Positions 1-6,942 of a stretch of 10,435 bases of DNA are shown piece by piece. The stretch's first letter is position 1. Every line of letters begins with the position of its first letter. A model generated the notes under the pieces. That model saw only the letters and a program-made list of their open reading frames with translations, made no database searches and was not told where the DNA came from. Position numbers and translations under genes: made by a program. Source of the DNA: Chloroflexota bacterium (GTDB lineage: Bacteria; Chloroflexota; Dehalococcoidia; UBA2979); the NCBI GenBank assembly GCA_947446155.1, contig CANFFZ010000069.1, forward strand, positions 1 to 10,435, written 5' to 3'.

Positions 1-77
1 CCCACATCCAGCAGGCCATCGCCGCCCTCATCCGCGACTCCCGCCCCGGCGCCCCCCGCCCGCCGTCGAACAACTAG
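1..77 (+). CDS. C-terminal end of an unidentified gene (partial)
   Basis: An open frame enters from the left edge (codons from position 3) and ends at TAG 75-77. It encodes a 24-residue tail beginning HIQQAIAALIRDSR and ending PPSNN. The first half could be an amphipathic helix, followed by a proline-rich disordered tail, which is common at C-termini. It has the same G/C-rich third positions as the other genes here. Too little remains to name a family, and the fragment could be chance, although the frame, codon use and the following gap look like a real gene end. Confidence 0.4.
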   Translation, partial: HIQQAIAALIRDSRPGAPRPPSNN

Positions 78-139
78 CGCCGTCCCCGAGGGCTCTGGGA
101 GCGAGGCATCTCCGGCGCGCCGGATGCTACCGTTGGATC

Positions 140-367
140 ATGATCCCGCAGGAGCTCGAAACCCTCGTTTACCTCGTCGTGCCCGCGAACTGATCGATCG
201 CGAGTACGCGAAACCACTCGACCTCGACGCGACCTTCGAGCGCGTGCGCGCATCCGGTGCCGAGGTCCTGCAGGAGCCCATCGCTCAGCCCTGGGGCATG
301 CGCGACTGTGCCTTCCGCGACCCGTCCGGCAACACCGATCCAGATCGCTCAGGCGCCCGCGTCCTAG
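140..367 (+). pseudogene. Remnant of a glyoxalase/VOC-superfamily protein
   Basis: Three pieces in different frames together read like the second half of a small vicinal-oxygen-chelate (glyoxalase/bleomycin-resistance) protein. From ATG 140 the frame gives ELETLVYLVV and then hits TGA (191-193). From about 211, in another frame, comes DLDATFERVRASGAEVLQEP, followed by the VOC signature WGMRDCAFRDPSGN (to 333). Dropping one base at about 337 moves to a third frame that gives TIQIAQAPAS and stops at TAG 365-367, the expected end for this family. The N-terminal beta-alpha-beta-beta-beta half is missing, so the gene is 5'-truncated as well as frameshifted by an apparent ~29-base insertion near 191-210 and a one-base change near 337. 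VOC proteins bind a divalent metal and act on glyoxal adducts, antibiotics or catechols; this copy should not be functional. The family call is fairly firm; the exact lesions are inferred. Confidence 0.62.
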
Positions 368-409
368 TCACACCGCCACATCTCTGCTCTGAACGTCGAG
401 GCCGTACAC

Positions 410-841
410 ATGAACAAGTCGAAGTCAGGTGCGAGCGAAGACCCGTCGGCATCGGCATCCGATCTCATCTCGAACCGGATCGCCGAACTCGGAGACTGGC
501 GAGGCGAAACCCTCAGCCGCATGCGCATGCTCATTCAGAAGGCAGACCCGGACGTCGTCGAAGAATGGAAGTGGATGGGCACCCCCATCTGGTCGCACGA
601 CGGCATCATCTGCACGGGCGAGTCCTACAAGCAGATCGTCAAACTCACCTTCGCGAAGGGCGCATCGCTGGAAGACCCGAAGGGTCTCTTCAACTCCAGC
701 CTTGAGGGAAACGTGCGCCGCGCGATCGACATCCACGAAGGCGAGAAAGTGAACGAAGCCGCCTTCAAAGCGCTCGTCCGCGAAGCCATCGCCCTCAACA
801 CGGCTGCCAAGGCGAAACCGTCGAAGAAGGCGAAGTCTTAG
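410..841 (+). CDS. DUF1801 domain protein (YdhG-like)
   Basis: A 143-residue protein recognisable as DUF1801, a small cytoplasmic alpha/beta family of unknown biochemical role. The core spans about residues 20-115. Characteristic pieces are EEWKWMGTPIWSHDGIICTG (51-70), YKQIVKLTFAKGASL (73-87) and GLFNSSLEGNVRRAIDIHEGE (92-112), very close to the usual family pattern. The N-terminus is Ser/Ala-rich and the C-terminus is a Lys/Ala tail (KAKPSKKAKS), both probably disordered. ATG 410 was chosen because it opens the full domain. The only upstream purine stretch is a weak GAGG at 398-402. It is probably monocistronic: a broken VOC gene precedes it and a repeat-rich gap follows. Family identity is solid; function is unknown. 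Confidence 0.88.
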   Translation: MNKSKSGASEDPSASASDLISNRIAELGDWRGETLSRMRMLIQKADPDVVEEWKWMGTPIWSHDGIICTGESYKQIVKLTFAKGASLEDPKGLFNSSLEGNVRRAIDIHEGEKVNEAAFKALVREAIALNTAAKAKPSKKAKS

Positions 842-884
842 GGGCACTCCCGCGGACCTCCTGGCTCCCTCTGGTTCCATGTGG

Positions 885-976
885 CTCCCCTCGACCCGTG
901 AGGGGCGAGGGGGCTGGGGGGAGTGGGTGACACAGTCCTGGAGAACCCCCCCCGAGGGCGGGGGCAGGGGGTGGGG
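885..976 (+). repeat. G-rich intergenic repeat with two potential G-quadruplexes
   Basis: This lies in the gene-free stretch 842-1189. A hairpin CCCCTC (887-892) / GAGGGG (900-905) leads into four G-runs at 902-905, 909-913, 916-921 and 925-927. A second set of runs follows at 956-958, 960-964, 967-971 and 973-976, preceded by eight or so C's. Both sets meet the usual G3+N1-7 quadruplex pattern on the + strand. Read in reverse, the sequence gives peptides like PPAPSPLTGRGE, a wording I associate with dispersed intergenic repeats in many G+C-rich genomes. No T-run follows the hairpin, so it is not a standard intrinsic terminator for the DUF1801 gene, although it could slow polymerase. Only one copy lies in this window, so the repeat status is inferred. 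Confidence 0.5.
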
Positions 977-980
977 CTGC

Positions 981-997
981 CTGCGCCGTAGGCGCAG
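981..997. other. Perfect 7-bp inverted repeat with 3-base loop
   Basis: CTGCGCC (981-987) and GGCGCAG (991-997) are exact inverted copies separated by GTA. It sits between the G-rich repeat and the rpsF promoter. There is no T-run after it. It could be an operator for a dimeric protein, part of the dispersed repeat, or an RNA hairpin; the sequence does not decide. Confidence 0.4.
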
Positions 998-1068
998 CAG
1001 TACGGCTCCCTCGCCAACCTCGATGCCGGGGGTCGCGCTCATTCCCCAAGGCCCACCCGACCCGAGGT

Positions 1069-1098
1069 TTGCTCCAGCGGCAAACAGGCACCTAGACT
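1069..1098 (+). promoter_or_regulatory. Putative sigma-70-type promoter of the rpsF operon
   Basis: TTGCTC (1069-1074) and TAGACT (1093-1098) are separated by 18 bases, a fair -35/-10 pair for a housekeeping sigma factor. Initiation near 1105 would give a leader of about 85 bases ahead of rpsF. The same TAGACT hexamer occurs just upstream of the PIG-L gene at 8865-8870, which supports its use as a -10 box in this genome. Confidence 0.5.
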
Positions 1099-1133
1099 CA
1101 GTGCATACCCATTTCCCGCCGATCGGGGCGGCG

Positions 1134-1186
1134 TCGGCATCCTTGCCGAGTCAGCCGCCTCCTGACTGTCCAGGGTCAGCGGAGGC
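1134..1186 (+). promoter_or_regulatory. Structured rpsF leader with Shine-Dalgarno-masking hairpin
   Basis: Two hairpins can be drawn by eye in the leader. The first is TCGGCA (1134-1139) / TGCCGA (1144-1149) around a TCCT loop. The second pairs GCCTCC (1157-1162) with GGAGGC (1181-1186) and TGAC (1163-1166) with GTCA (1175-1178), leaving an 8-base loop and a GC bulge at 1179-1180. The second stem covers the rpsF Shine-Dalgarno GGAGG (1181-1185), so it would repress translation when folded. In many bacteria an S6:S18 complex binds a structured rpsF leader and shuts off its own operon; this element is a natural candidate for that role. I did not find a convincing copy of the CCG bulge described for that motif in this stem, so the regulator is inferred. 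Confidence 0.5.
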
Positions 1187-1189
1187 TAC

Positions 1190-1603
1190 GTGAACGAATA
1201 CGAACTCGTGTCGATTATCCATCCGCGTCTCAACGCGGATGAGACGACGGCGGCCATCGCCACCGTCGAGGGCCAGATCGTCTCCAACAGCGGCGAACTG
1301 CTCTCCACGGACGTCTGGGGCCGGCGCCGGCTGGCTTACCCCATCAACCACCTCCTGGAAGGCACATACGTCCTCATGACGTTCCGCCTCGCGCCGGACA
1401 AGGCCCCCGTCCTGGAGGCCCTCCTGCGTATCTCCGAGCAGGTGCTCCGGCACTTGCTCGTCCGTGGGATCATCCCCTTCCAGGGCCACGACCGCCGCGA
1501 TCGTGATCGCGACGACCGTGACGAGCGAGGCCCCATGGCCAGTGCCCCTTCGGACGCCGACCCGGAGATGGCTGAGGCCGAAGCGGCTGTCGCCGCCGAG
1601 TAA
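1190..1603 (+). CDS. rpsF: 30S ribosomal protein S6
   Basis: A 137-residue protein. Residues 1-97 are the S6 ferredoxin-like fold, with MNEYELVSIIHPRL at the start, the VWGRRRLAYPINHLLEGTYV segment (42-61) and FRLAPDKAPVLEALLRISE (65-83). S6 binds the central domain of 16S rRNA as a partner of S18 on the platform of the small subunit. Residues 99-137 are an added tail: a charged Arg/Asp run (DRRDRDRDDRDERG), then an Ala/Glu-rich stretch, probably disordered. Typical S6 proteins are about 95-100 residues, though acidic or charged tails are known. The start is GTG 1190, four bases after GGAGGC (GGAGG at 1181-1185), and that SD lies inside a hairpin. It is first in the operon; ssb starts 29 bases after its stop. 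Confidence 0.97.
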   Translation: MNEYELVSIIHPRLNADETTAAIATVEGQIVSNSGELLSTDVWGRRRLAYPINHLLEGTYVLMTFRLAPDKAPVLEALLRISEQVLRHLLVRGIIPFQGHDRRDRDRDDRDERGPMASAPSDADPEMAEAEAAVAAE

Positions 1604-1632
1604 CGAATTCTCCCCGGATTCCGGAGCAACCT

Positions 1633-2052
1633 GTGCTCAACAAGTGCATGATCATCGGCCACCTCGGGCGCGATCCCGAGATGCGGTACACCGCCAACGG
1701 TGCTGCCGTGACCACCTTCTCTGTGGCGTCCAGCCGTCGGTTCACCACCAACGGCGAACAGCGCGAAGAGACCGAGTGGTTCAACGTGGTCACCTGGGCC
1801 CGTCTCGCGGAGACGTGCGCGCAGTACCTGCAGAAGGGTCGACTGGTCTACGTCGAGGGACGCATGCAGACGCGCTCCTGGGACGACCAGGCGACCGGTG
1901 TGAAGAAATACCGCACGGAACTGATCGCCGAAGAGGTGAAGTTCCTGGGCGGCCGTGACGGTGGTGCTGGTGGCGGTGGCGGGTTCGCACCCGGCATGGC
2001 TGTCGGCCCCGACAGTGAAGGCGACATCGACCCGGACGACCTGCCGTTCTAA
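1633..2052 (+). CDS. ssb: Single-stranded DNA-binding protein
   Basis: A 139-residue SSB that coats single-stranded DNA during replication, repair and recombination. Residues 1-106 form the OB fold: [17 protein letters not shown] (3-19), [11 protein letters not shown] (27-37), [16 protein letters not shown] (45-60) and [16 protein letters not shown] (68-83). A short Gly-rich linker (107-120) leads to the acidic tip DIDPDDLPF, the canonical C-terminal peptide that recruits replication and repair partners. The linker is short compared with the usual 160-180-residue SSB. The start is GTG 1633 with GGAG at 1623-1626. CTCC just upstream can pair with that SD, a weak possible control. It lies between rpsF and rpsR, the arrangement common in bacteria. 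Confidence 0.97.
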   Translation: MLNKCMIIGHLGRDPEMRYTANGAAVTTFSVASSRRFTTNGEQREETEWFNVVTWARLAETCAQYLQKGRLVYVEGRMQTRSWDDQATGVKKYRTELIAEEVKFLGGRDGGAGGGGGFAPGMAVGPDSEGDIDPDDLPF

Positions 2053-2080
2053 CGGCACCCCGGGCAGTGGAGGATTGACG

Positions 2081-2386
2081 ATGAACGACGACGGCGAAGA
2101 GCGACGCGGACGCGGTGGCCGAGGTGGTGGTGGCGGTGGATTCCATCGCCCACGCGGCTGCGAGTTCTGTCGTGCCAAGACGGACATCGTCGACTACAAG
2201 GACACCAACATGTTGCGCCGGTACATCACCGAGCGCGGCAAGATGGAGCCGCGTCGCAAGGCGTCCACGTGCGCGCGTCACCAGCGCGCCGTCGCGCAGG
2301 CCGTGAAGCGAGCGCGCACCATCGCCCTGCTGCCCTACACCTCGGAGCACATCCGTCTCTCCGGGCTGCACCTCGGGCGTCGGTAG
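2081..2386 (+). CDS. rpsR: 30S ribosomal protein S18 (zinc-type)
   Basis: A 101-residue protein. The N-terminal 20 residues are Asp/Glu/Arg and then poly-Gly, probably flexible. The S18 core follows, with [20 protein letters not shown] (35-54), [10 protein letters not shown] (60-69), [14 protein letters not shown] (74-87) and a basic end. C27 and C30 (CEFC) with C64 and H67 (CARH) form a likely zinc-binding set, the C+ version of S18; many bacteria have a C- paralogue without these. S18 pairs with S6 on the 30S platform. ATG 2081 was chosen over an in-frame opening at 1955, which would lie within ssb, because GGAGG (2069-2073) sits 7 bases before it. It is 28 bases from ssb. The usual next gene, rplI, is not here. 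Confidence 0.97.
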   Translation: MNDDGEERRGRGGRGGGGGGFHRPRGCEFCRAKTDIVDYKDTNMLRRYITERGKMEPRRKASTCARHQRAVAQAVKRARTIALLPYTSEHIRLSGLHLGRR

Positions 2387-2396
2387 GCATCGCTGG

Positions 2397-2418
2397 GCAG
2401 GCGGGGACACCCGTCTGC
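2397..2418 (+). promoter_or_regulatory. 9-bp hairpin between rpsR and the SurA-like gene
   Basis: GCAGGCGGG (2397-2405) pairs with CCCGTCTGC (2410-2418) around a GACA loop; eight pairs are Watson-Crick and one is G-U. It nearly fills the 47-base gap and ends just before the SD AGGGGAG (2421-2427) of the next gene. There is no T-run, so a simple terminator is unlikely. It could be a processing or stabilising element that sets different levels for the ribosomal genes and the genes that follow. Confidence 0.5.
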
Positions 2419-2433
2419 TGAGGGGAGTGTGAC

Positions 2434-3447
2434 GTGGCGGCCACCCGTTCCTCCCGCGCGGCCGATCGCCGCGCACGTCAAGAGATCGAGGGCCGCACCG
2501 AGCGCCGCATCTACCTCGTCGTCGCCGTGGTCGGTGCTGTCGTCCTCGCGATCATCGCTGCAGGCATCATCCTCACCGTCGTCCTGCCCCCTCGCTCGAC
2601 CGTCGTGAAGGTCGGAGACCGCGAGTTCACCGCTCGCGACCTCGCGACGCGGTTGAAGTACGCCGTCTTCGTCGAACAGAACTCCTCAGTCGTCACCGAC
2701 CCGGCAGGCGGCATCCCCGTGCTGACGCGAGAGGAACTGCTGCGCCAGAAGGCCGGCGAACTCGGTGTCACGGACGTCACCGATGAGGAAATGGCGAAGG
2801 AACTGCGGAAGCGAGCGGGTGTCGCCGAAGACGCCTCGGAAGAGAACTTCCGCACGGCGTACGACGCCTACTTGAAGCCATTCCCGCTCTCGCGTGACGA
2901 GTTCGAGGCCGTCGTTCGCGTCAGCGTGCTGCGCCAGAAGGCCGCCGACGCCTTCAAGGCGAAGGTCCCCGAGGCCGGCACCCAGCTCCACATCCTCGGC
3001 GTCACCAGTACGGACCGCGAGCAACTCGAGGCCTTGCGCGCCGCCGTCGCTGGCGGCAAGCCGTTCGAGGCCGAGGCGATCGCGCGTGGGCTCGGGAAGG
3101 AGGGGCAGGTCGACTTCTCATGGGTTGACCCTGCCTCATTGCCTGAAGGCCGCGCCTCGCTCCGCACACTGAAGGCGAACGATCTGTCGGAGCTCATCGT
3201 GGATGAGCGCGGTGGCATCTTCCTCGCGCAGATCAGCGAGCGCGACGAGAACCGCAAGTACGATGACGCCATGAAGGCCCAGATTGCCAACCGCCAACTG
3301 CTTGAGTGGATCAAGCAGCAGGAGACCGCCCTCGTCGGGCCGTCGTCTCTCTCGGGGAGTGCGAAGTCCTGGGTCGCGCGCCAGGTGAAAGGTGCTCTCT
3401 CGGACGCCACGCGGAAGGCACAGGAAGCACAGCAGGTCAAGAAGTGA
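2434..3447 (+). CDS. Membrane-anchored SurA/parvulin-like peptidyl-prolyl isomerase
   Basis: A 337-residue protein. Residues 1-25 are highly basic, then residues 26-50 form one hydrophobic helix (IYLVVAVVGAVVLAIIAAGI), so the bulk should lie outside the membrane with the short N-terminus inside. VVKVGDREFTARDLATRLKY (57-76) resembles the opening of a SurA_N domain, and a helical region (95-180) follows. Residues 183-268 look like a parvulin (PpiC) domain: LHILGV where the family has HIL, then GGKPFEAEAIARGL, QVDFSWVDPASLPE, LSELIVDERGGIFLAQIS. Several active-site positions are not clear, so it may act as a chaperone only. Such proteins help exported proteins fold. The start GTG 2434 is preceded by AGGGGAG (2421-2427). 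Its stop overlaps the hom start by four bases. The fold is likely; the isomerase activity is uncertain. Confidence 0.75.
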   Translation: MAATRSSRAADRRARQEIEGRTERRIYLVVAVVGAVVLAIIAAGIILTVVLPPRSTVVKVGDREFTARDLATRLKYAVFVEQNSSVVTDPAGGIPVLTREELLRQKAGELGVTDVTDEEMAKELRKRAGVAEDASEENFRTAYDAYLKPFPLSRDEFEAVVRVSVLRQKAADAFKAKVPEAGTQLHILGVTSTDREQLEALRAAVAGGKPFEAEAIARGLGKEGQVDFSWVDPASLPEGRASLRTLKANDLSELIVDERGGIFLAQISERDENRKYDDAMKAQIANRQLLEWIKQQETALVGPSSLSGSAKSWVARQVKGALSDATRKAQEAQQVKK

Positions 3448-4730
3448 GCGAGACCGTCGGCGTCTCCCTTCTCGGTGCGGGTAACATCGGCGCCGGCGTC
3501 ATCGCCGCGCTCGCGGCGGGCGCTTCCCGATACGCCGACCGCGTCGGCCGTCCGATCGAGGTGCGTCGCGTGATGGTGCGCGACACGGCGCGCGTGCGCG
3601 CGGGCCTCTCACCGCAGCAGATCGTCTCCCGCCTGGAAGACGTCCTCGGCGACCCCGGTACCCAGATCGTCATCGAGATGATGGGCGGGGAACATCCCGC
3701 GCGCGAGGCGATCGAGGCCGCGCTGCGCTCGGGTCGCCATGTGGTCACCGCCAACAAAGAAGTCATGGCGAAGGCCGGGGGTGAACTGCTTCAGGTCGCC
3801 GCTGACCACGGCGTTCGCCTGCTGTACGAGGCCTCGGTCGGTGGTGGCATCCCCGTGATCGGCCCGCTCTCGCGTGACCTCCTCGCGAACGAGGTCTCCG
3901 CGATCACCGCCATCATCAACGGCACCACCAACTACATTCTCACCGCCATGACCCAGCAGGGTGCCGACTACGCCGACGTCCTCGCCGAGGCCCAGCGCCT
4001 CGGTTACGCCGAACCGGATCCGACCGCGGATGTCGAGGGCATCGACGCGGCGTACAAGATCGCGGTGCTGTGCGGGCTCGCCTTCAACGTGGAGATCCGC
4101 CCGGACGAGGTGTCACGGCAGGGCATCTCCTCGATCACCGCGCGCGACATCGCCTACGCGGAGCGTCTCGGCTACGTGATCAAACTGCTCGCCGGCGCGC
4201 GCCTGATCGGCGGCGCGGTCGCGGCGATAGTGCAGCCCACGCTCGTCGGTGCGAACGAGCCACTCGCGAAGGTCGATGGCGTCCTCAATGCCGTCCAGTT
4301 CGAGGGCGACCTCGTCGGGCGGGTGCTGTTCGAGGGCCCCGGCGCGGGCCCCGGCCCGACGGCGTCCTCGATCCTCGCGGACGTGCTCGATGTCGCGCAG
4401 GACGTAGTCACCGGGCGCCGCCCGCTGGCCTTCGTGCCGCGCCGCCGGCTGCGCGTTGCGCTCCCCGCGGAGCACGAGGCGCGCTACTACCTGCGGATCT
4501 CCGTGCAGGATCAGCCAGGCGTGCTCGCGCGGATCGCCGCCGTCCTCGGCGAGCAGCAGATCTCGATCGCATCGGTCATCCAGTTCGACCGTGCGACGGC
4601 AGACGGCACCGCGGAACTCGTCTTCACGACGCATCAGGCTTCGGGCGGTGCGCTGGAGGCGGCAGTCGCCGCGATTCGCGCGATGGACGTCGTACGCGAG
4701 GTCGGCAACGTGTTGCCGATGGCTGGCTAG
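3444..4730 (+). CDS. hom: Homoserine dehydrogenase with C-terminal ACT domain
   Basis: A 428-residue enzyme that reduces aspartate semialdehyde to homoserine with NAD(P)H, on the branch to threonine and methionine. The nucleotide-binding fold starts VSLLGAGNIGAGV (7-19). TANKEVMAKAGGEL (102-115), YEASVGGGIPVIGPL (128-142), INGTTNYILT (158-167) and AEPDPTADVEGIDAAYKIAV (189-208) are the catalytic-domain hallmarks, with K105 and K205 as likely key lysines. Residues 348-428 form an ACT domain (YYLRISVQDQPGVLARIAAV), the usual site for feedback inhibition by threonine. The start is GTG 3444, overlapping the previous stop as GTGA; an ATG at 3306 in the same frame lies well inside the upstream gene and is rejected. 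No aspartokinase domain is fused. The coiled-coil gene begins 9 bases after its stop. Confidence 0.96.
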   Translation: MSETVGVSLLGAGNIGAGVIAALAAGASRYADRVGRPIEVRRVMVRDTARVRAGLSPQQIVSRLEDVLGDPGTQIVIEMMGGEHPAREAIEAALRSGRHVVTANKEVMAKAGGELLQVAADHGVRLLYEASVGGGIPVIGPLSRDLLANEVSAITAIINGTTNYILTAMTQQGADYADVLAEAQRLGYAEPDPTADVEGIDAAYKIAVLCGLAFNVEIRPDEVSRQGISSITARDIAYAERLGYVIKLLAGARLIGGAVAAIVQPTLVGANEPLAKVDGVLNAVQFEGDLVGRVLFEGPGAGPGPTASSILADVLDVAQDVVTGRRPLAFVPRRRLRVALPAEHEARYYLRISVQDQPGVLARIAAVLGEQQISIASVIQFDRATADGTAELVFTTHQASGGALEAAVAAIRAMDVVREVGNVLPMAG

Positions 4731-4739
4731 GAGCGCGCC

Positions 4740-5807
4740 ATGGTCGGGCAGGACACACCAGACGCCGGAGCGCTCCCCGTGTTGCCCGCACCGCTACCCG
4801 GCCAGGGCACTTGGATCGGCGACGAGATCCAGCGCGCCCAGCAGAAGATCGAGTCCCTCACCCGCGAGATCACGATGCTCCAGCACTCCCTGAAAGCGCA
4901 GCAGGACGAGACCGCCCGTCTCGTCGACACGCTCCAGGTCGTCGATGGCCGCACACTCCGCCACGAGGCCGGCCAGGAGGCCGCGCTTGAGGTGCGTCAG
5001 GAACTCGTTGGCCTCGAAGAGCGGATTGCTGGCGAGTCGGCGTTGCGTCGCGATCTCGCCGCGCAACTCGCGCGTGCGGAGGAGCGTGAGCCAGAGACAC
5101 AACGCGAACTCCAGCGCGTGCTCTCCCAGATCGCCGCGCAACTCGATGAAGCGACCGGACGCGATGCCGCCGTGCTCGCGCGCCAGCGCTCGATCCTCGA
5201 AGAGGCGGCCGAGCGCGAACGTGACGACCGTGACCAGGCCTCTCGCCTCGAAGCGCTCGAGCGCCGCCTCGGTGCGCTCGAACAGCAGGGACGCCACAGC
5301 GGCGTCGAGATCGCGCGCGTCGTCTCCTCGTTCGCGCCACTCCTCGGCACCCTCGAGTCCGTGGAGGCCCGTGTGCGTACGCTCCAGGCGGACCAGCGCC
5401 GCATGGACGACGACGTCGCGGTAGTGCGCGCGATCCGCGACCGCGAGGAGGCGCTCCTCGAAGTGCTGGAGCAGCAGCGCGTCACGCGCGCCCGCGTGGA
5501 GGACCGCCTCAACACGGTCGAGGAGACCGTTGAGGAAATCCGCCGCCGTCAGAGTGCGCTCGCGGAAGAGCAGGCCATCCTCGGACGCACGCAGTCCGGG
5601 GCCACCGAGGACCGTCGCGACATCCTCGAGCGGATCGAGTCGCAGCGGGACGTCGTGATGGAGCACCTGCGGCGTGTGCTCCGCGCGAGCGAAGAGACCG
5701 CCCGTCGCCACATCGAGGAAGTCGAGCGCGAGATCCGGATCGCGCGCGCGCTCGTGACGCGCCTGGACGAGCAGCACGAGGACGCCGGACGGGAGCAACC
5801 GCTGTGA
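4740..5807 (+). CDS. Long coiled-coil protein of unknown function
   Basis: A 355-residue, Glu/Arg/Gln/Ala-rich protein that I do not recognise. After a Pro-rich start (1-25) it is almost entirely predicted helix: heptad-like segments at about 29-70 ([20 protein letters not shown]), 78-190, 205-290 and 300-345. A short break with hydrophobics and Pro occurs near 196-206 ([15 protein letters not shown]). There is no signal peptide, membrane segment or catalytic motif. The style recalls structural or SMC-like rods, but no ATPase heads or hinge are visible. ATG 4740 follows a TAGGAG (4728-4733) that includes the hom stop. Its stop overlaps the thrC start as GTGA, so it is probably co-translated with thrC. 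It is likely cytoplasmic; a role as scaffold, septal or cell-shape factor is speculation. Its codon use matches its neighbours. Confidence 0.9.
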   Translation: MVGQDTPDAGALPVLPAPLPGQGTWIGDEIQRAQQKIESLTREITMLQHSLKAQQDETARLVDTLQVVDGRTLRHEAGQEAALEVRQELVGLEERIAGESALRRDLAAQLARAEEREPETQRELQRVLSQIAAQLDEATGRDAAVLARQRSILEEAAERERDDRDQASRLEALERRLGALEQQGRHSGVEIARVVSSFAPLLGTLESVEARVRTLQADQRRMDDDVAVVRAIRDREEALLEVLEQQRVTRARVEDRLNTVEETVEEIRRRQSALAEEQAILGRTQSGATEDRRDILERIESQRDVVMEHLRRVLRASEETARRHIEEVEREIRIARALVTRLDEQHEDAGREQPL

Positions 5808-6883
5808 GCCCAGCGCCTACCGCGACGGACCCGACGCGCTTCATCATGGAGCGCTACCGCGACCGCCTCCCGATCACCGACCAGACGCCGATGGTCACCC
5901 TGGGCGAGGGCGGCACCCCGCTCGTGCGCTCCCGCATGCTCGAGGGCGAACTTGGGCTTGAGGCGCTCTACTTCAAACTCGAATACCTGAACCCCACCGG
6001 CTCCTTCAAGGACCGTGGCATGGTGATGGTCGTCGCGAAGGCCGTCGAGGCGGGCGCGAAGGCGGTGATCTGCGCCTCTACCGGGAACACCTCGGCCTCG
6101 GCGGCCGCATACGCAGTACGCCACGGCCTGAAGGCATACGTGATCGTCCCCGCCGGCAAGATCGCGATGGGCAAACTCGCGCAGGCCGTCGTCCACGGAG
6201 CAGAGATCGTGCAGATCGATGGGTCATTCGATGACGCGCTGAACATCGTGCGCGACATCGGGGAGCGCCACAGCGTCGCCATCGTGAACTCGGTGAGCCC
6301 CTACCGCATCGAGGGCCAGAAGACCGCCTCGTTCGAGATCGTGGACGACCTCGGTGATGCCCCAGACCTCCTCTGCATCCCCGTCGGGAACGCCGGCAAT
6401 ATCACGGCCTACTGGAAGGGCTTCGAGGAGTACCACCGCTCGGAGCGCTCCACGCTCCTGCCGAAGATGTGGGGCTTCCAGGCCGCTGGCGCGGCACCGA
6501 TCGTCCTCGGTCACAAGGTCGAGCACCCCGAGACCATCGCCACCGCCATCCGCATCGGAAATCCCGCCTCGTGGGACGGTGCGGTGAACGCGCGCGATGC
6601 CTCCGGCGGCGAGATCTCCGCCGTCACCGACGAAGAAATCCTCGAGGCTTATCGCCGCCTCGCCGCTGACGAGGGCCTCTTCTGCGAGCCTGCCTCGGCC
6701 GCCTCGGTCGCTGGCCTGATGAAGCGCCACCGCGCCGGCGCGGACTTGCGAGGCAAGATCGTCGTCTGCGTCCTGACGGGCCACGGCCTGAAGGACCCCG
6801 ACACCGCGATGACCGTCGAGGCCACGCTGCACCAGTCCCCCGCGACGGTCGCCGAGGTCGAACGCGTCCTCGGCTGGTCCTAG
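5804..6883 (+). CDS. thrC: Threonine synthase
   Basis: A 359-residue PLP enzyme that converts O-phosphohomoserine to threonine and phosphate. [10 protein letters not shown] (63-72) carries the PLP-binding lysine K69; [14 protein letters not shown] (91-104) follows, [13 protein letters not shown] (192-204) is the phosphate-cradling loop of fold type II enzymes, and [16 protein letters not shown] (163-178) matches short threonine synthases. The length and absence of a long N-terminal extension place it with the short bacterial/archaeal group rather than the E. coli type. The start GTG 5804 overlaps the preceding stop as GTGA. It is last in the operon that includes hom. Homoserine kinase (thrB), needed between the two, is not in this window. 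No clear T-rich terminator follows it. Confidence 0.95.
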   Translation: MSPAPTATDPTRFIMERYRDRLPITDQTPMVTLGEGGTPLVRSRMLEGELGLEALYFKLEYLNPTGSFKDRGMVMVVAKAVEAGAKAVICASTGNTSASAAAYAVRHGLKAYVIVPAGKIAMGKLAQAVVHGAEIVQIDGSFDDALNIVRDIGERHSVAIVNSVSPYRIEGQKTASFEIVDDLGDAPDLLCIPVGNAGNITAYWKGFEEYHRSERSTLLPKMWGFQAAGAAPIVLGHKVEHPETIATAIRIGNPASWDGAVNARDASGGEISAVTDEEILEAYRRLAADEGLFCEPASAASVAGLMKRHRAGADLRGKIVVCVLTGHGLKDPDTAMTVEATLHQSPATVAEVERVLGWS

Positions 6884-6942
6884 TCGCTGCCCGTGCCACA
6901 TCGTCCTTACTGACGTGTCGTAAGTCCCGTCCCAAACTGCTG

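Noticed and set aside
887..905. Intrinsic terminator after the DUF1801 gene
   Set aside because: The hairpin CCCCTC/GAGGGG is good, but G-runs follow it and there is no T-tract.
1608..1626. Palindrome CCGGATTCCGG and CTCC/GGAG pairing before ssb
   Set aside because: The pairing that would mask the SD is only 4 bp, too short to call a regulatory hairpin with confidence.
3306..3443. ATG 3306 as the start of homoserine dehydrogenase
   Set aside because: It would add 46 residues overlapping the SurA-like gene in another frame; the nucleotide-binding fold begins directly after GTG 3444.
4794..5798. A 334-codon minus-strand open frame
   Set aside because: It mirrors the coiled-coil gene, whose regular codon use leaves the antisense frame open; it has no start signal or family features.
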